Assembly: GCF_000685035.1 (NCBI RefSeq) | Contig: NZ_BAYB01000051.1 | Coordinates: 1 to 49,583, forward strand | Direction: 5' to 3' | Origin: Paraburkholderia ferrariae NBRC 106233 | GTDB taxonomy: Bacteria > Pseudomonadota > Gammaproteobacteria > Burkholderiales > Burkholderiaceae | DNA: 49,583 bases | Part shown: positions 24,413-32,452 of the stretch, in pieces | How the letters are laid out: every line of letters starts with the position of its first letter | Position numbering within the stretch: position 1 is the stretch's first letter | Translations under genes and position numbers: made by a program | Notes under the pieces: generated by a model | What the model was told of the DNA's origin: nothing | The model's input: only the letters and a program-made list of their open reading frames with translations | Databases searched by the model: none

Positions 24413-24738
24413 ATTGCTCCCTCCGGCGCATTCCAGCAGGCTACAAGCTCGCATATAGTGCGGTGAGGTACGCGCAGATTATCTGCGACCGAGTGAAGCT
24501 TGCTAACGTCGCTGGGGTGGATACCGGCGCGGAACTCTCGATCCAACGAAGCGCCCCTGACGGTGAATTGCGGGCCGACCGATTGGCCGAGGGCGCGGGC
24601 TTTGCGTCGGAAGTATTGCGCTGCGCTCATGCCGCACGCCTGCGACTCAGACATGAGCCGCCATGCACCATACCCGCTGACACGGAACGCACGATCCGGA
24701 TACGGACGTGGCGCCTTCTGGCTGGCTACGCTATCCAT
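24409..24738 (-). CDS. Hypothetical protein
   Basis: A 109-residue basic protein starting MDSVASQKAPRPYPD, with no family recognised. The C-terminal half (PSDVSKLHSVADNLRVPHRT) could form a helix-turn-helix and so a DNA-binding role, but this is a weak inference. It is followed with a 4-bp overlap by the next gene. A TTG at 24756 would add six residues. Confidence 0.5.
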   Translation of the reverse strand: MDSVASQKAPRPYPDRAFRVSGYGAWRLMSESQACGMSAAQYFRRKARALGQSVGPQFTVRGASLDREFRAGIHPSDVSKLHSVADNLRVPHRTICELVACWNAPEGAI

Positions 24739-24819
24739 CCGCACCCGAACATACAAACAAGATTATCAATTTAGATATCCTAATAGATAGACCCCGCTTT
24801 GCGCGGGGCAACAGGGGCA

Positions 24820-26172
24820 TTATGCTGCCGGGGCTTCGGACACGTAGGCGCAGCCGGTAACTTGCGAGGCCGCACCGGCCGAGCGGCGAAGCTGCCAGTT
24901 AATCATCTGCGTGACCCGGATTGCTACTTGGCCGGTTTGGAACATCGACACGGGGGCAGACGAGGCCGAGGCCGGGGCGCTGTCCATGATGATCGACGCT
25001 TCTTTCGATAGGTCGATTTGCGGCGCTGCGTCTTCACTCAGGTAGATTTCATCCTGAATGAAGAGCGTCATCGTGCCCGGAGCAGCGTTGTTCGACGTGA
25101 TAACGCGGATGCCGAGCAGCGTGCCGCCCTCCATATCCAGGTTCGGGAAGCACTGGCCACCCAGTGCGTTACGGAGTTGCCCAATGGACAGGGCAAGTGA
25201 AGGCTGCATGACGATAACAGCGCTCGTCACGTCATAGTTAAGCGCGATGAACGGGGCCAGCAGCGCCTGTACGTCCGTGATGACGCTGAGCCAAGTCGTG
25301 CCCGAAGCGGCGAAGGCGGTAACGCCATTTAGCATACCGGCAGGCGACACGTTAGCGACTGCTGCGGCGTTACCGAGGAACGACAGGTCGAGACCCTTAG
25401 ACGCGGCCTTGAGCAAGTCCGCCTGCACCATGGCCTCCGCCGCCGGATTCGAGAATCGGATAAGCTCCTCCGAAAGGACTGCCAGTGCCGCAATCTTCGT
25501 GTGCGTCAGGTAGATGCGATTGAAGGCTGCTGCCGTAACCGGCATCGGGCTCGCCTCACCGACCCAGCCGACCGAAGTACCGCCCGTCTGTCCTGCCACC
25601 GTCACATTAAACGGAATCTTGCGGAGATTGAGGCGGCCGAGAACCGTCTGCGGGTACAGAAGTTCGATAAAGTCCGACAAGTACTCTTGCGGATAGATCA
25701 GCGAGCCTGCCCAATCGGCTACGCTCGCCGTACCTGCTGCAACCGCGGCCTTTACGAAGGCCTGCAACTTGTCATCATCCTTATAGTGCTGTTCTGCGAG
25801 ATTACCGACAAGAGTAAGGTTGCCCTTCGCCTTAGCTTGCAGCATGGCAAAGCGCGTCATGATCGAACCCTTCGGGGCGTTGCGCTCGACCGAGACGCGG
25901 GAAGTACCCGTGATATTGATATTTGCGGCCGCTGCGGCTTCGCTCCTCGGAATTGCTACGGCTTGTGCCGCGAGCGACTTTTCAACGTCGCTCAACACAG
26001 CGAGTTGCTTTTTACCTGCCTCCAGTTCCTGCGTAATCGCTTCGGCGCGGGTAACCTGTTCTGCCGTAAGCGCCTTGCCTGCGGTCGCCGACAGCATGAC
26101 CATTTCGTTACGCTCGGCTTCGATTTCCGAGAGCTTGATCGTCAGGGCCTTGATTTGAGCGGAAATTTTCAT
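24820..26172 (-). CDS. HK97-family major capsid protein, second paralogue
   Basis: A 450-residue HK97-fold major capsid protein. Residues 1-65 form a coiled coil like the delta/scaffold domain; residues about 100-120 would be the maturation cleavage region. The capsid core follows with GASVADWAGSLIYPQEY-like and VLSEELIRFSNPAAEAM stretches and ends with the MFQTGQVAIRV strand. It shares the pattern of the C-terminal half of the protease-capsid fusion at 26761-28236, but the proteins are clearly divergent. ATG 26172 follows AATAAGGACTATAAAGT. It keeps its own coiled-coil domain but has no dedicated protease next to it. Confidence 0.9.
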   Translation of the reverse strand: MKISAQIKALTIKLSEIEAERNEMVMLSATAGKALTAEQVTRAEAITQELEAGKKQLAVLSDVEKSLAAQAVAIPRSEAAAAANINITGTSRVSVERNAPKGSIMTRFAMLQAKAKGNLTLVGNLAEQHYKDDDKLQAFVKAAVAAGTASVADWAGSLIYPQEYLSDFIELLYPQTVLGRLNLRKIPFNVTVAGQTGGTSVGWVGEASPMPVTAAAFNRIYLTHTKIAALAVLSEELIRFSNPAAEAMVQADLLKAASKGLDLSFLGNAAAVANVSPAGMLNGVTAFAASGTTWLSVITDVQALLAPFIALNYDVTSAVIVMQPSLALSIGQLRNALGGQCFPNLDMEGGTLLGIRVITSNNAAPGTMTLFIQDEIYLSEDAAPQIDLSKEASIIMDSAPASASSAPVSMFQTGQVAIRVTQMINWQLRRSAGAASQVTGCAYVSEAPAA

Positions 26173-26282
26173 ACTTTATAGTCCTTATTTAGATGATGAG
26201 AAAAAGAAGTAAGCCGCGATTAAAGGCGGTCTCTGGTGTTTACGGGGTGCTACGATTTAGACGAAAGATCGATTCGCGCGGC

Positions 26283-26459
26283 TCACTCGCGCTCCGCTTC
26301 CTCAGGCTGCGCACGGATCAGGGAGAGTTGGCACGCTGCCTTGATTTGGTCGTTACGTGCGATGCGCGCGCGGCACTCCGCGCTATCACGGTCTGCGGCC
26401 TTCACAAGCGCGCTCAGGTGAGCCGCGTCGCGACTCCCGGCGAGGTCGTACAGGCTCAA
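26283..26459 (-). CDS. Small hypothetical protein, translationally coupled
   Basis: A possible 58-residue protein starting at TTG 26459, whose first bases overlap the TGA of the preceding gene (TTGA). It is helical and charged, with KAADRDSAECRARIARNDQI. The overlap supports coupled translation. No family is recognised, and it could be non-coding. Confidence 0.4.
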   Translation of the reverse strand: MSLYDLAGSRDAAHLSALVKAADRDSAECRARIARNDQIKAACQLSLIRAQPEEAERE

Positions 26460-26704
26460 GCGGCCACCGCCTCGGCATTGTTTTCGTGCGCTTCGCCCGC
26501 AATCTCCGCGAGGGCTTTGCACGCCGCGAAGTACTCCGTATTTAGTGCGATCAGATAGAACATGACCGCCTCCGCTACGAGGCCTCCGCCGAGCGTAGGC
26601 AAAGCGGATTCAAGTGTGATAATGCGTCGGTTCTTCGCGGCCAACATGGCGCGGATGGATTCGAGCGTGGGTACGGCTTCCGTCGCCAGAATTTTTTCTT
26701 GCAT
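26456..26704 (-). CDS. Small hypothetical protein
   Basis: An 82-residue helical protein between the two capsid genes, starting MQEKILATEAVPTLES with AGGAATGCATATAA upstream. It is rich in Ala and Leu, with a moderately hydrophobic GGLVAEAVMFYLIALN segment. No family recognised. Its position between two capsid paralogues suggests a structural or assembly role, which is only inference. Confidence 0.6.
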   Translation of the reverse strand: MQEKILATEAVPTLESIRAMLAAKNRRIITLESALPTLGGGLVAEAVMFYLIALNTEYFAACKALAEIAGEAHENNAEAVAA

Positions 26705-26760
26705 TTATATGCATTCCTAATGTTATGGGTCCGATTACGGCCCCGGTTACGATCGGTGAA

Positions 26761-28236
26761 TTACGACGCGGGCGGCAGAGCGATTTGCACGGCTGCGCCC
26801 GGAACGAGTTCCCAATCAACGTACTGCTGCGCCGCCATGGCCACTTGGGCAGTTTGGAACATGTTCACCGGTACGTTAGCGGCTACACCAGCAAGGCCGT
26901 AAATATCTGCGTGTTCCATGGCGTCTACAACAGCGTCCCCGATGTAGGCGAGGATACGACTTGCATCAACAATGAACATCTGACCGACCGGGACACCATA
27001 CGAGCAGATCGCCGGGAGACCGCCATAAACACCGCCGCGCGCCGTAACTTGCGTTTCGGTCGGGCTGCGCAACGTCACGGCGGTAAGCGGGTTCACGAGA
27101 ACGTGGGCTTGCGTGAGGTCGCCCGTGAAGGCTTCCACGCCTGCGTTAAAGCTGGCATTGACCGTAGTGCTTGCCCCGATCTGGACAGCGGCGTTGGCGA
27201 GGCCTTGCGGAGAGACGACATCCCGCGCTTGCGAGCCGAGCAGCGCCGCATCGATACCCCGACTCAGGGCGCGAACAAGGACGCCCGTAATCGTGGCCTC
27301 TGCACTGTCGTTGGTCAGCATCACGAGTTCCCGTGACAACACAGCAATGATGCCGGCCTTACGCTTGTCCACAAGATAGACGCCGATATCGCCCTGGGCG
27401 AGCGGCGGCCGCGTGGCCTCGCCAAAGAACGCACCGGATACGGGCGATACCTCCGTATTGATGCGGGTGATTGCCGGAACCTGGACGATTCCCGCCATCT
27501 GTCCGAGGATCGACTGACTAAACACCGCCTTCACGAACTCGGACCGGCTAATCGTACCGACTGCAAGGCCCTGCGGGGCTGCGTCCGTGCCGGCCAGCAT
27601 CGGCGCTACCGCCGCTTTGGTGTACGCCGCTGCTGCGGAGTGCTGACCCCATCTCTCGGCGGCGTAGCCTCCCGCATTGGCTCCTCCTACAGCAGCCTTG
27701 GCAATGGCAGCGCGGATAAAGGTGTTGTCTTTCAGGCGAATCGGTTCAATCATAGGCATGTCCTTTTGGTAGTGGAGTTCGGTGGATTTGAAGGCGGTGA
27801 TACGCGCGTCCGGATTGCACGGGATCGAGGTCAAGCTCAGCTCGTGAATTGCGGCCTTGGCGAAGTGAACGCCGCCACTCGGGAGGGGCTTTGCCTCGCT
27901 CGGGATGAACCCAATGGAGACGCCTTTGATAAGCCCATGCTTCACGCTGTCCCAAGCTTCGTCAGTTCGGTCCTTGATCGTACCGGCTTCCGTAACCTTG
28001 GCGATCTTCGCTTTGAACGGTAGGCCCTTCGACGTAGCTCTACCGAATCGCACCGTGCCTACAGGTAAATCGTGCTTATGATTCAGGAGGAGCGGAACTT
28101 CCGGCGCAAATGTGAGGCCCATCGGGTCGATCACATCTTTGACGCGATCCGGGGTAGGCGTAGAGGCAACACCCTCGATTTCGCGCTTTTCTTCATCGAG
28201 AGATTTAATCTCAAATGTCGAAATTGATTTTTGCAA
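26761..28236 (-). CDS. HK97 prohead protease fused to major capsid protein
   Basis: A 491-residue fusion. Residues 1-150 are the U35-type prohead protease: REIEGVASTPTPDRV start, catalytic His in LLLNHKHDLPVGTV (His53 or His55) and Ser107 in GVSIGF. Residues about 160-491 are an HK97-type capsid protein with VLSRELVMLTNDSAEA and a VNMFQTAQVAM end. There is no long coiled coil between, so the protease may do the scaffold's work. TTG 28236 is preferred because TAAGGACTGCT precedes it; a GTG at 28326 would add 30 unrelated residues. Protease-capsid fusions are known in some siphophages. Confidence 0.88.
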   Translation of the reverse strand: MQKSISTFEIKSLDEEKREIEGVASTPTPDRVKDVIDPMGLTFAPEVPLLLNHKHDLPVGTVRFGRATSKGLPFKAKIAKVTEAGTIKDRTDEAWDSVKHGLIKGVSIGFIPSEAKPLPSGGVHFAKAAIHELSLTSIPCNPDARITAFKSTELHYQKDMPMIEPIRLKDNTFIRAAIAKAAVGGANAGGYAAERWGQHSAAAAYTKAAVAPMLAGTDAAPQGLAVGTISRSEFVKAVFSQSILGQMAGIVQVPAITRINTEVSPVSGAFFGEATRPPLAQGDIGVYLVDKRKAGIIAVLSRELVMLTNDSAEATITGVLVRALSRGIDAALLGSQARDVVSPQGLANAAVQIGASTTVNASFNAGVEAFTGDLTQAHVLVNPLTAVTLRSPTETQVTARGGVYGGLPAICSYGVPVGQMFIVDASRILAYIGDAVVDAMEHADIYGLAGVAANVPVNMFQTAQVAMAAQQYVDWELVPGAAVQIALPPAS

Positions 28237-28301
28237 AGCAGTCCTTATTAGGATGGCGGGACAGACCAAAGCCCCCGCGTTGTTTGAATGGTGCGAATCG
28301 T

Positions 28302-28316
28302 CATCGGCTAGGCCAG
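28302..28316. repeat. 15-bp leader repeat, copy 1
   Basis: CATCGGCTAGGCCAG recurs at 31272-31286 with one mismatch (T for A). Each copy lies in the leader of a phage structural gene on the minus strand, about 65-75 bp before the start codon. Its meaning is unknown. Confidence 0.35.
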
Positions 28317-28365
28317 TCGCACCCACAGACGGCCTAACCTACGTACTGCTGTTACTGTGCCCCTA

Positions 28366-31197
28366 TCAAATCTGGCCGTAACGAATCTGCTGCGCGTAGC
28401 CGCCCTGGCGCCGCATCTGGTAGGACAGGCGCTGATCCACAAATGACTGCACGAGCTTATGCAAGTCCTTCGCGTCCTGGTCCGTCATATTGCCGCCACC
28501 GCTGTTATGCACGACGATGGACACAGGGCTGCTGCCACTACTGGAAGATACCGCCGAGGACTGCACCGAACCGACCGCGCCGCCTGTAGCGAAGTGCGAG
28601 AGCTTGCCCGTATTGATCGAGTCCAAGAGGCCCCGGTACTTCTTCGTCGCCGCAGCGTTGATGACGTACTCGCCATTTGAGAGCATCGCCGGAATGCTGT
28701 CGGACGTTCCCGTGCCCGGCCCGGTAATGTGTCCGCCCGTAGCGAAAGCACCCGCACCTATGAAGGGGTCTCCGGACGTAGCCGGCGTTGTACCGCCGGT
28801 GAAGTTCCCCGCACCGCCGAGGCCAAACAGGGAGCCGACTCCGCCCACAATCGCATTGAACATAGCCATTTCGGCCTGCTGCAATGCGATCTTTGCCATG
28901 TCCGCGAGAATCGCTGCCGTGAACTGATCGAAGCTACCTTTGCCCGTAGTCAGGAAATCATTGAGTGCATTCGAGGAGTCCTGCCACGCAGTCGTGAAAG
29001 CCTCCGCCGTAGCCTGGGCATTCGTGATACCCGCATTGCTAACATCGGATATGGCGCTACGCATCTGGCCCGTGTAACTATTGAGCCGCGTATTGTCAGC
29101 GTCGATAGCTTGCTGACGAGTCTGTAGCAGTTGAGCGTAATACTCCTGAGCGTTCTTGAGCTTGTCCGCGTACTCCTTCTGATCAGACGCGGGGTCAAGC
29201 CCGTACTGCTCGTAAAGCTGCTCGACCTTTTGCGCATACTGCTGCCTGATCTGGAAAAGCTCGTCGTACTGCTGCTTCTGCACGGCGGACATGTCGCGCG
29301 TATCGTCAGTAGCAGTCATGCTGGCACGAAGCTGCGTAAGCTGGAAAGCATTACCGGCCTGCTCGCGGCGGTTCGCCAAACCCTCGTTGAAATCTAGCGT
29401 GCCTGTCTGCTGGCTGTAAGTCTGATCCAATCCGGCGCGCTGTTGCTGCAAGACAGCCAATGAACCCTGTGCGCGCTTGTACGCTGCGGTATCCTTCGAA
29501 CCCTTCAAGAGATCGGCTCGCTTCTGTGCGTCCGCAACCTCCTGATTCAAGGCGTCAACCTGAATCTGGTGAAGTTGCGCGTAGTACTGCCGCTCAGACA
29601 CAAGACCAAGCTCCCGCTGATATTGCAGCTTTTGTTGCTCTTGCTGCTCGATCAGCCGGCGCATTTCGAGGGAGCTTTGCGTATCCGCATTGATAGCGGC
29701 CACCCGGCTCTTGTCCGATTTGTGCGCTGGCGTAATACGGTCCGTGTCGAAGCCGATCATCTGCTTACGCTGCGCCTCTAACTGTGCCCGTGAGGAGTCC
29801 GTCAACTTGCCGGCCTGGGAAAGCAGCTTGATCCGCGTATCGATCACAGCGTTATCACGCGTAATCGCCTCTGTCAGCCGTTGCTGCGGGCTAAGCGTCC
29901 GCTCGTACTCCGCCTGGACAGTCGTAAGAGAGTCGGCCAGCAAGGCGTTCTGTGCGGCATTCTCGGAAGCTTGCTTCTGCTCCGCGCGATTCCCGTCCAC
30001 GAGCTTCTGCTGTGCGGCAATTAACGGGCCGTAGTCCGTGTAGTCGCCCGTTGTGCGCCCGCTCTGCTGTGCAGATTGCTTCGCCTTTAGATCGTTAAGG
30101 ATGTCAAGGTCGGTAGACTTGCCTGCAAGCGCGCGGAAATATCGCTGAATACCCGCCGTCGCGTCATCCCAAAATCCAGCCAGATGCGACGTACTCTCTT
30201 TGGTTGCGCGCTCTACGTCCGCCAGTTGCTGCTGAATGAGGACCGTATATGCTGCGTGAGCTTGGCCCGCCTTCGTCAACGAATCGATAAGCGACATCTG
30301 CGCATCTGTCATCGAATGGTGGGAAGCCTGGTATTCCGCTGCGGCCTTCTTCACATCCTCTTGCTGACGGAGGAGAGACGCCAGTACCTTATCGAACGCC
30401 TCGCCAGTCGATTTAGCCATTGCGGTAGCGACCGTGCCGACTTGAGGAAATATATCCGCAGTTACCTTGCCCGTTGCAACAAGCTGGTTAAGGTCGTCGG
30501 TAGCCTGACCAACGCTTACCCCGAATCGCTGTGACAGTCCCTCTGCAAGCTCTTGAATAGACTCCCGCGTTTGTCGTGCGTAGCCCATCGTGTCATTCAT
30601 CGCCGCGTCAAATGCTCCGACACGAGAGTTAGCCGCCTGAATACCTTCGACAAACTCATAGACGGCGGCTCCGGCCGCAGCCAACGCACCAACTGTAGCC
30701 AGTCCACCCACGGCGGCGAGCTTACCCATAATGTCGATACGCTCACCAAGCACCATAGCCGAGCCACCAAGGCGCGAGAAATTACCGGTAATGGCTTCGT
30801 GACTCATCACCAGAAGCTCTCGGCTAACGCCCGCCATACCACTATGCGCGCCTTTGGCGGCCTGCTCAAGCTCCTTGAGTTCAACAATCTCCGACGAGAA
30901 CGCATTACCCAAACCGAGCTTACCTAGCTTGTCGGAGAACCGTTCTACCTGCGTTTTAGTCATGGCGTCGCGCATGCGATCCATCTGCGCGATCACGGCG
31001 TTTAGCTGCCGCGTCGTAGCAGACAGGCCCTGGTCCGCAAGGGCTTGCTCGGCCTTATTCAGTTTCGCCGCCCGGTCCGCAGAATCCGCCATAGCTTGAT
31101 TCACGCGAGTCTGTGCGGAGACAAGTTTGCTTACTCCGGCCTCGACACCCGAAGCATCGACGGAGTACTTGATTGTCTGGTTATTGGTATCGCTCAA
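28366..31197 (-). CDS. Phage tail tape measure protein
   Basis: A 943-residue tape measure protein (lambda gpH type) that sets the length of a siphovirus tail. It is mostly helical, with long Gln/Ala-rich coiled coils at about 380-700 (for example KQQYDELFQIRQQYAQKVEQ), a hydrophobic segment at about 155-190 (AAVGGLATVGALAAAGAAVY) and a Gly-rich C-terminal part with FATGGHITGPGTGTSDSIPA, typical of this family. TTG 31197 is chosen because GGTGAGG precedes it by seven bases. No tail tube, chaperone or tip genes accompany it. Confidence 0.92.
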   Translation of the reverse strand: MSDTNNQTIKYSVDASGVEAGVSKLVSAQTRVNQAMADSADRAAKLNKAEQALADQGLSATTRQLNAVIAQMDRMRDAMTKTQVERFSDKLGKLGLGNAFSSEIVELKELEQAAKGAHSGMAGVSRELLVMSHEAITGNFSRLGGSAMVLGERIDIMGKLAAVGGLATVGALAAAGAAVYEFVEGIQAANSRVGAFDAAMNDTMGYARQTRESIQELAEGLSQRFGVSVGQATDDLNQLVATGKVTADIFPQVGTVATAMAKSTGEAFDKVLASLLRQQEDVKKAAAEYQASHHSMTDAQMSLIDSLTKAGQAHAAYTVLIQQQLADVERATKESTSHLAGFWDDATAGIQRYFRALAGKSTDLDILNDLKAKQSAQQSGRTTGDYTDYGPLIAAQQKLVDGNRAEQKQASENAAQNALLADSLTTVQAEYERTLSPQQRLTEAITRDNAVIDTRIKLLSQAGKLTDSSRAQLEAQRKQMIGFDTDRITPAHKSDKSRVAAINADTQSSLEMRRLIEQQEQQKLQYQRELGLVSERQYYAQLHQIQVDALNQEVADAQKRADLLKGSKDTAAYKRAQGSLAVLQQQRAGLDQTYSQQTGTLDFNEGLANRREQAGNAFQLTQLRASMTATDDTRDMSAVQKQQYDELFQIRQQYAQKVEQLYEQYGLDPASDQKEYADKLKNAQEYYAQLLQTRQQAIDADNTRLNSYTGQMRSAISDVSNAGITNAQATAEAFTTAWQDSSNALNDFLTTGKGSFDQFTAAILADMAKIALQQAEMAMFNAIVGGVGSLFGLGGAGNFTGGTTPATSGDPFIGAGAFATGGHITGPGTGTSDSIPAMLSNGEYVINAAATKKYRGLLDSINTGKLSHFATGGAVGSVQSSAVSSSSGSSPVSIVVHNSGGGNMTDQDAKDLHKLVQSFVDQRLSYQMRRQGGYAQQIRYGQI

Positions 31198-31271
31198 GCG
31201 ACGACCTCACCGAGAGTTCTCTTACGTATGATGTAGTCCTAAGTTGATTGATCGGAAATTGATTCCGACTG

Positions 31272-31286
31272 CATCGGCTTGGCCAG
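31272..31286. repeat. 15-bp leader repeat, copy 2
   Basis: CATCGGCTTGGCCAG matches 28302-28316 at 14 of 15 positions. It lies in the 121-bp gap between the tail assembly gene and the tape measure gene. Confidence 0.35.
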
Positions 31287-31318
31287 AGGATCGGCGGCCT
31301 GCCTGTCTGGTGTTGCAG

Positions 31319-31963
31319 TTAGCTCCCGGTAGGTGCCGTAGTCGTCGGCACGTAGTTGTTACCCACGAGTTGCGCGGTGCCATCCTCAGCAAGCAAGCCT
31401 TCGCTAATCACGGTCGAACCAACGCGCATTTCCCCATAAAGCAGAGACACAGGGCCGCCTTGGTCCGTGGTGTTCTCGGCACCGTTGAAGTTGTAGGATC
31501 GAAGGTTCTGCGGGGTCTGCTGATGCGGGCTAATCATTTGCGCTACGCCCCCGAGCGTGACGCCAAGGCCGAGGCCAAACAGCATCCGGCCGAAAGGGGC
31601 CATGCCTGGGCTGGCGAACATCATGGCCGCCCCTGCGATCATCATTACGCCGCCTAAGATGGTCTGGAAAATGCCGCCGTGCTTGCTGCCGGCCAGGATC
31701 GGAGCTATCCGAATGTCCGACGAGCCGCTAGGGTGTTCTAGCTGCTTATCCCCGATATTCCGCTTACCGACGAACACGGCATAGCGAATGCCCCGCCCCT
31801 CGCTCGTCATTAGCTCCTTGCCGAAGCCTGGAACCATCGCCGCAAGCGCGCCGATAGCCTCGCGCGGAGAATTCACCACATATCGATGCACGCGCCCGAA
31901 CTGCGCGCCTAGCTTTCCGTAGAGTCGGATCGTGCGGACCTGATCCGCAAGTTGGACGGCCAT
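31319..31963 (-). CDS. Tail assembly protein, lambda gpI type
   Basis: A 214-residue tail assembly protein. The N-terminal half (TIRLYGKLGAQFGRVHRY, then VFVGKRNIGDKQL) matches the gpI fold, the middle (about 110-150) is a hydrophobic Gly/Ala/Met-rich double segment, and the C-terminus carries NFNGAENTTDQGGPVSLLYG. In lambda-like phages gpI acts after the tape measure gene with gpJ; here it comes first and gpJ is absent. Its ATG overlaps the TAA of the RHH gene (TAATG), so translation is coupled. Confidence 0.88.
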   Translation of the reverse strand: MAVQLADQVRTIRLYGKLGAQFGRVHRYVVNSPREAIGALAAMVPGFGKELMTSEGRGIRYAVFVGKRNIGDKQLEHPSGSSDIRIAPILAGSKHGGIFQTILGGVMMIAGAAMMFASPGMAPFGRMLFGLGLGVTLGGVAQMISPHQQTPQNLRSYNFNGAENTTDQGGPVSLLYGEMRVGSTVISEGLLAEDGTAQLVGNNYVPTTTAPTGS

Positions 31964-32145
31964 TAGGCGGCACACTCCCGGTACTGCACGAGGTACTGCG
32001 CCAAGGCATCCTTAAATACCGCCGCTACGCTGCAATCGCGCTGCGCAGCCACTTGCCGTAGGGCCTTGTGGGTCTCCGGTTTAATTCGCGTACTGACGAC
32101 CCGCTCAAGCTCATACGGCTTGTCGGGGACTTCGTGTTTATTCAA
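31963..32145 (-). CDS. Ribbon-helix-helix regulator (TTG start)
   Basis: A 60-residue protein with a CopG/Arc-like ribbon-helix-helix: strand ERVVSTRIKPETH, then helices KALRQVAAQRDCS and VAAVFKDALAQYLVQY. Such proteins bind DNA as dimers, either as regulators or as antitoxins. No toxin partner is adjacent. TTG 32145 is chosen since TTGGAGATAC precedes it. Its stop overlaps the next start (TAATG), putting it at the head of the structural block, and it could regulate that block. Confidence 0.65.
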   Translation of the reverse strand: MNKHEVPDKPYELERVVSTRIKPETHKALRQVAAQRDCSVAAVFKDALAQYLVQYRECAA

Positions 32146-32247
32146 AGTATCTCCAAGTTGTAGACAATAAAGAAAGAACAGGTAGCGGGTACGCCCGATC
32201 AAGGCGCACGGCGCTAACTGCTCGCGGTGGGAATGCATGCGGATTCG

Positions 32248-32278
32248 CTCGTCTCCCTATAGCCCGGGACTAACTTTC
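32248..32278 (-). promoter_or_regulatory. T7-like initiation motif, copy A
   Basis: On the minus strand this reads AAAGTTAGT, five bases, then GCTATAGGGAGACGAG. The CTATAGGGAGA part equals the initiation region of T7 promoters. The flanking AAAGTTAGT and GCTATAGGGAGACGAG are identical to copy B, but the five bases between differ. It lies 100 bp upstream of the RHH gene and points toward the structural genes. Confidence 0.4.
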
Positions 32279-32396
32279 GGGCCGCGCCCTACAGCAGTGG
32301 CGTAACCCGATCACGGCTCACGCAGTCCGTTCTAGGAGGCAGCAAGCGAAGGCTTGAAGGTGCGAACCGAGGGTCTGCGCCGACACTTACCGGAGT

Positions 32397-32427
32397 CTCG
32401 TCTCCCTATAGCGCAATACTAACTTTC
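32397..32427 (-). promoter_or_regulatory. T7-like initiation motif, copy B
   Basis: The second copy, 149 bp from copy A, with the same 16-bp GCTATAGGGAGACGAG and the same AAAGTTAGT arm but ATTGC between. Its upstream end overlaps the palindrome at 32424-32442, so protein binding there could block its use. Confidence 0.4.
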
Positions 32428-32442
32428 ACCAAATTGGTGAAA
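32424..32442. promoter_or_regulatory. Perfect 19-bp palindrome, candidate operator
   Basis: TTTCACCAATTTGGTGAAA-like sequence: TTTCACCAA (32424-32432), a central A, then TTGGTGAAA (32434-32442), a perfect inverted repeat. It overlaps motif copy B and lies in the 307-bp gap between the RHH gene and the gene at 32453. It is a good candidate for binding by a repressor encoded in the element. The rest of 32146-32452 holds only the two motif copies. Confidence 0.55.
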
Positions 32443-32452
32443 ATCAGATTAA

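Noticed and set aside
31963..32145. Toxin-antitoxin pair based on the RHH gene
   Set aside because: The coupled downstream gene is a gpI-like tail assembly protein and no RelE, HicA or similar toxin is adjacent.
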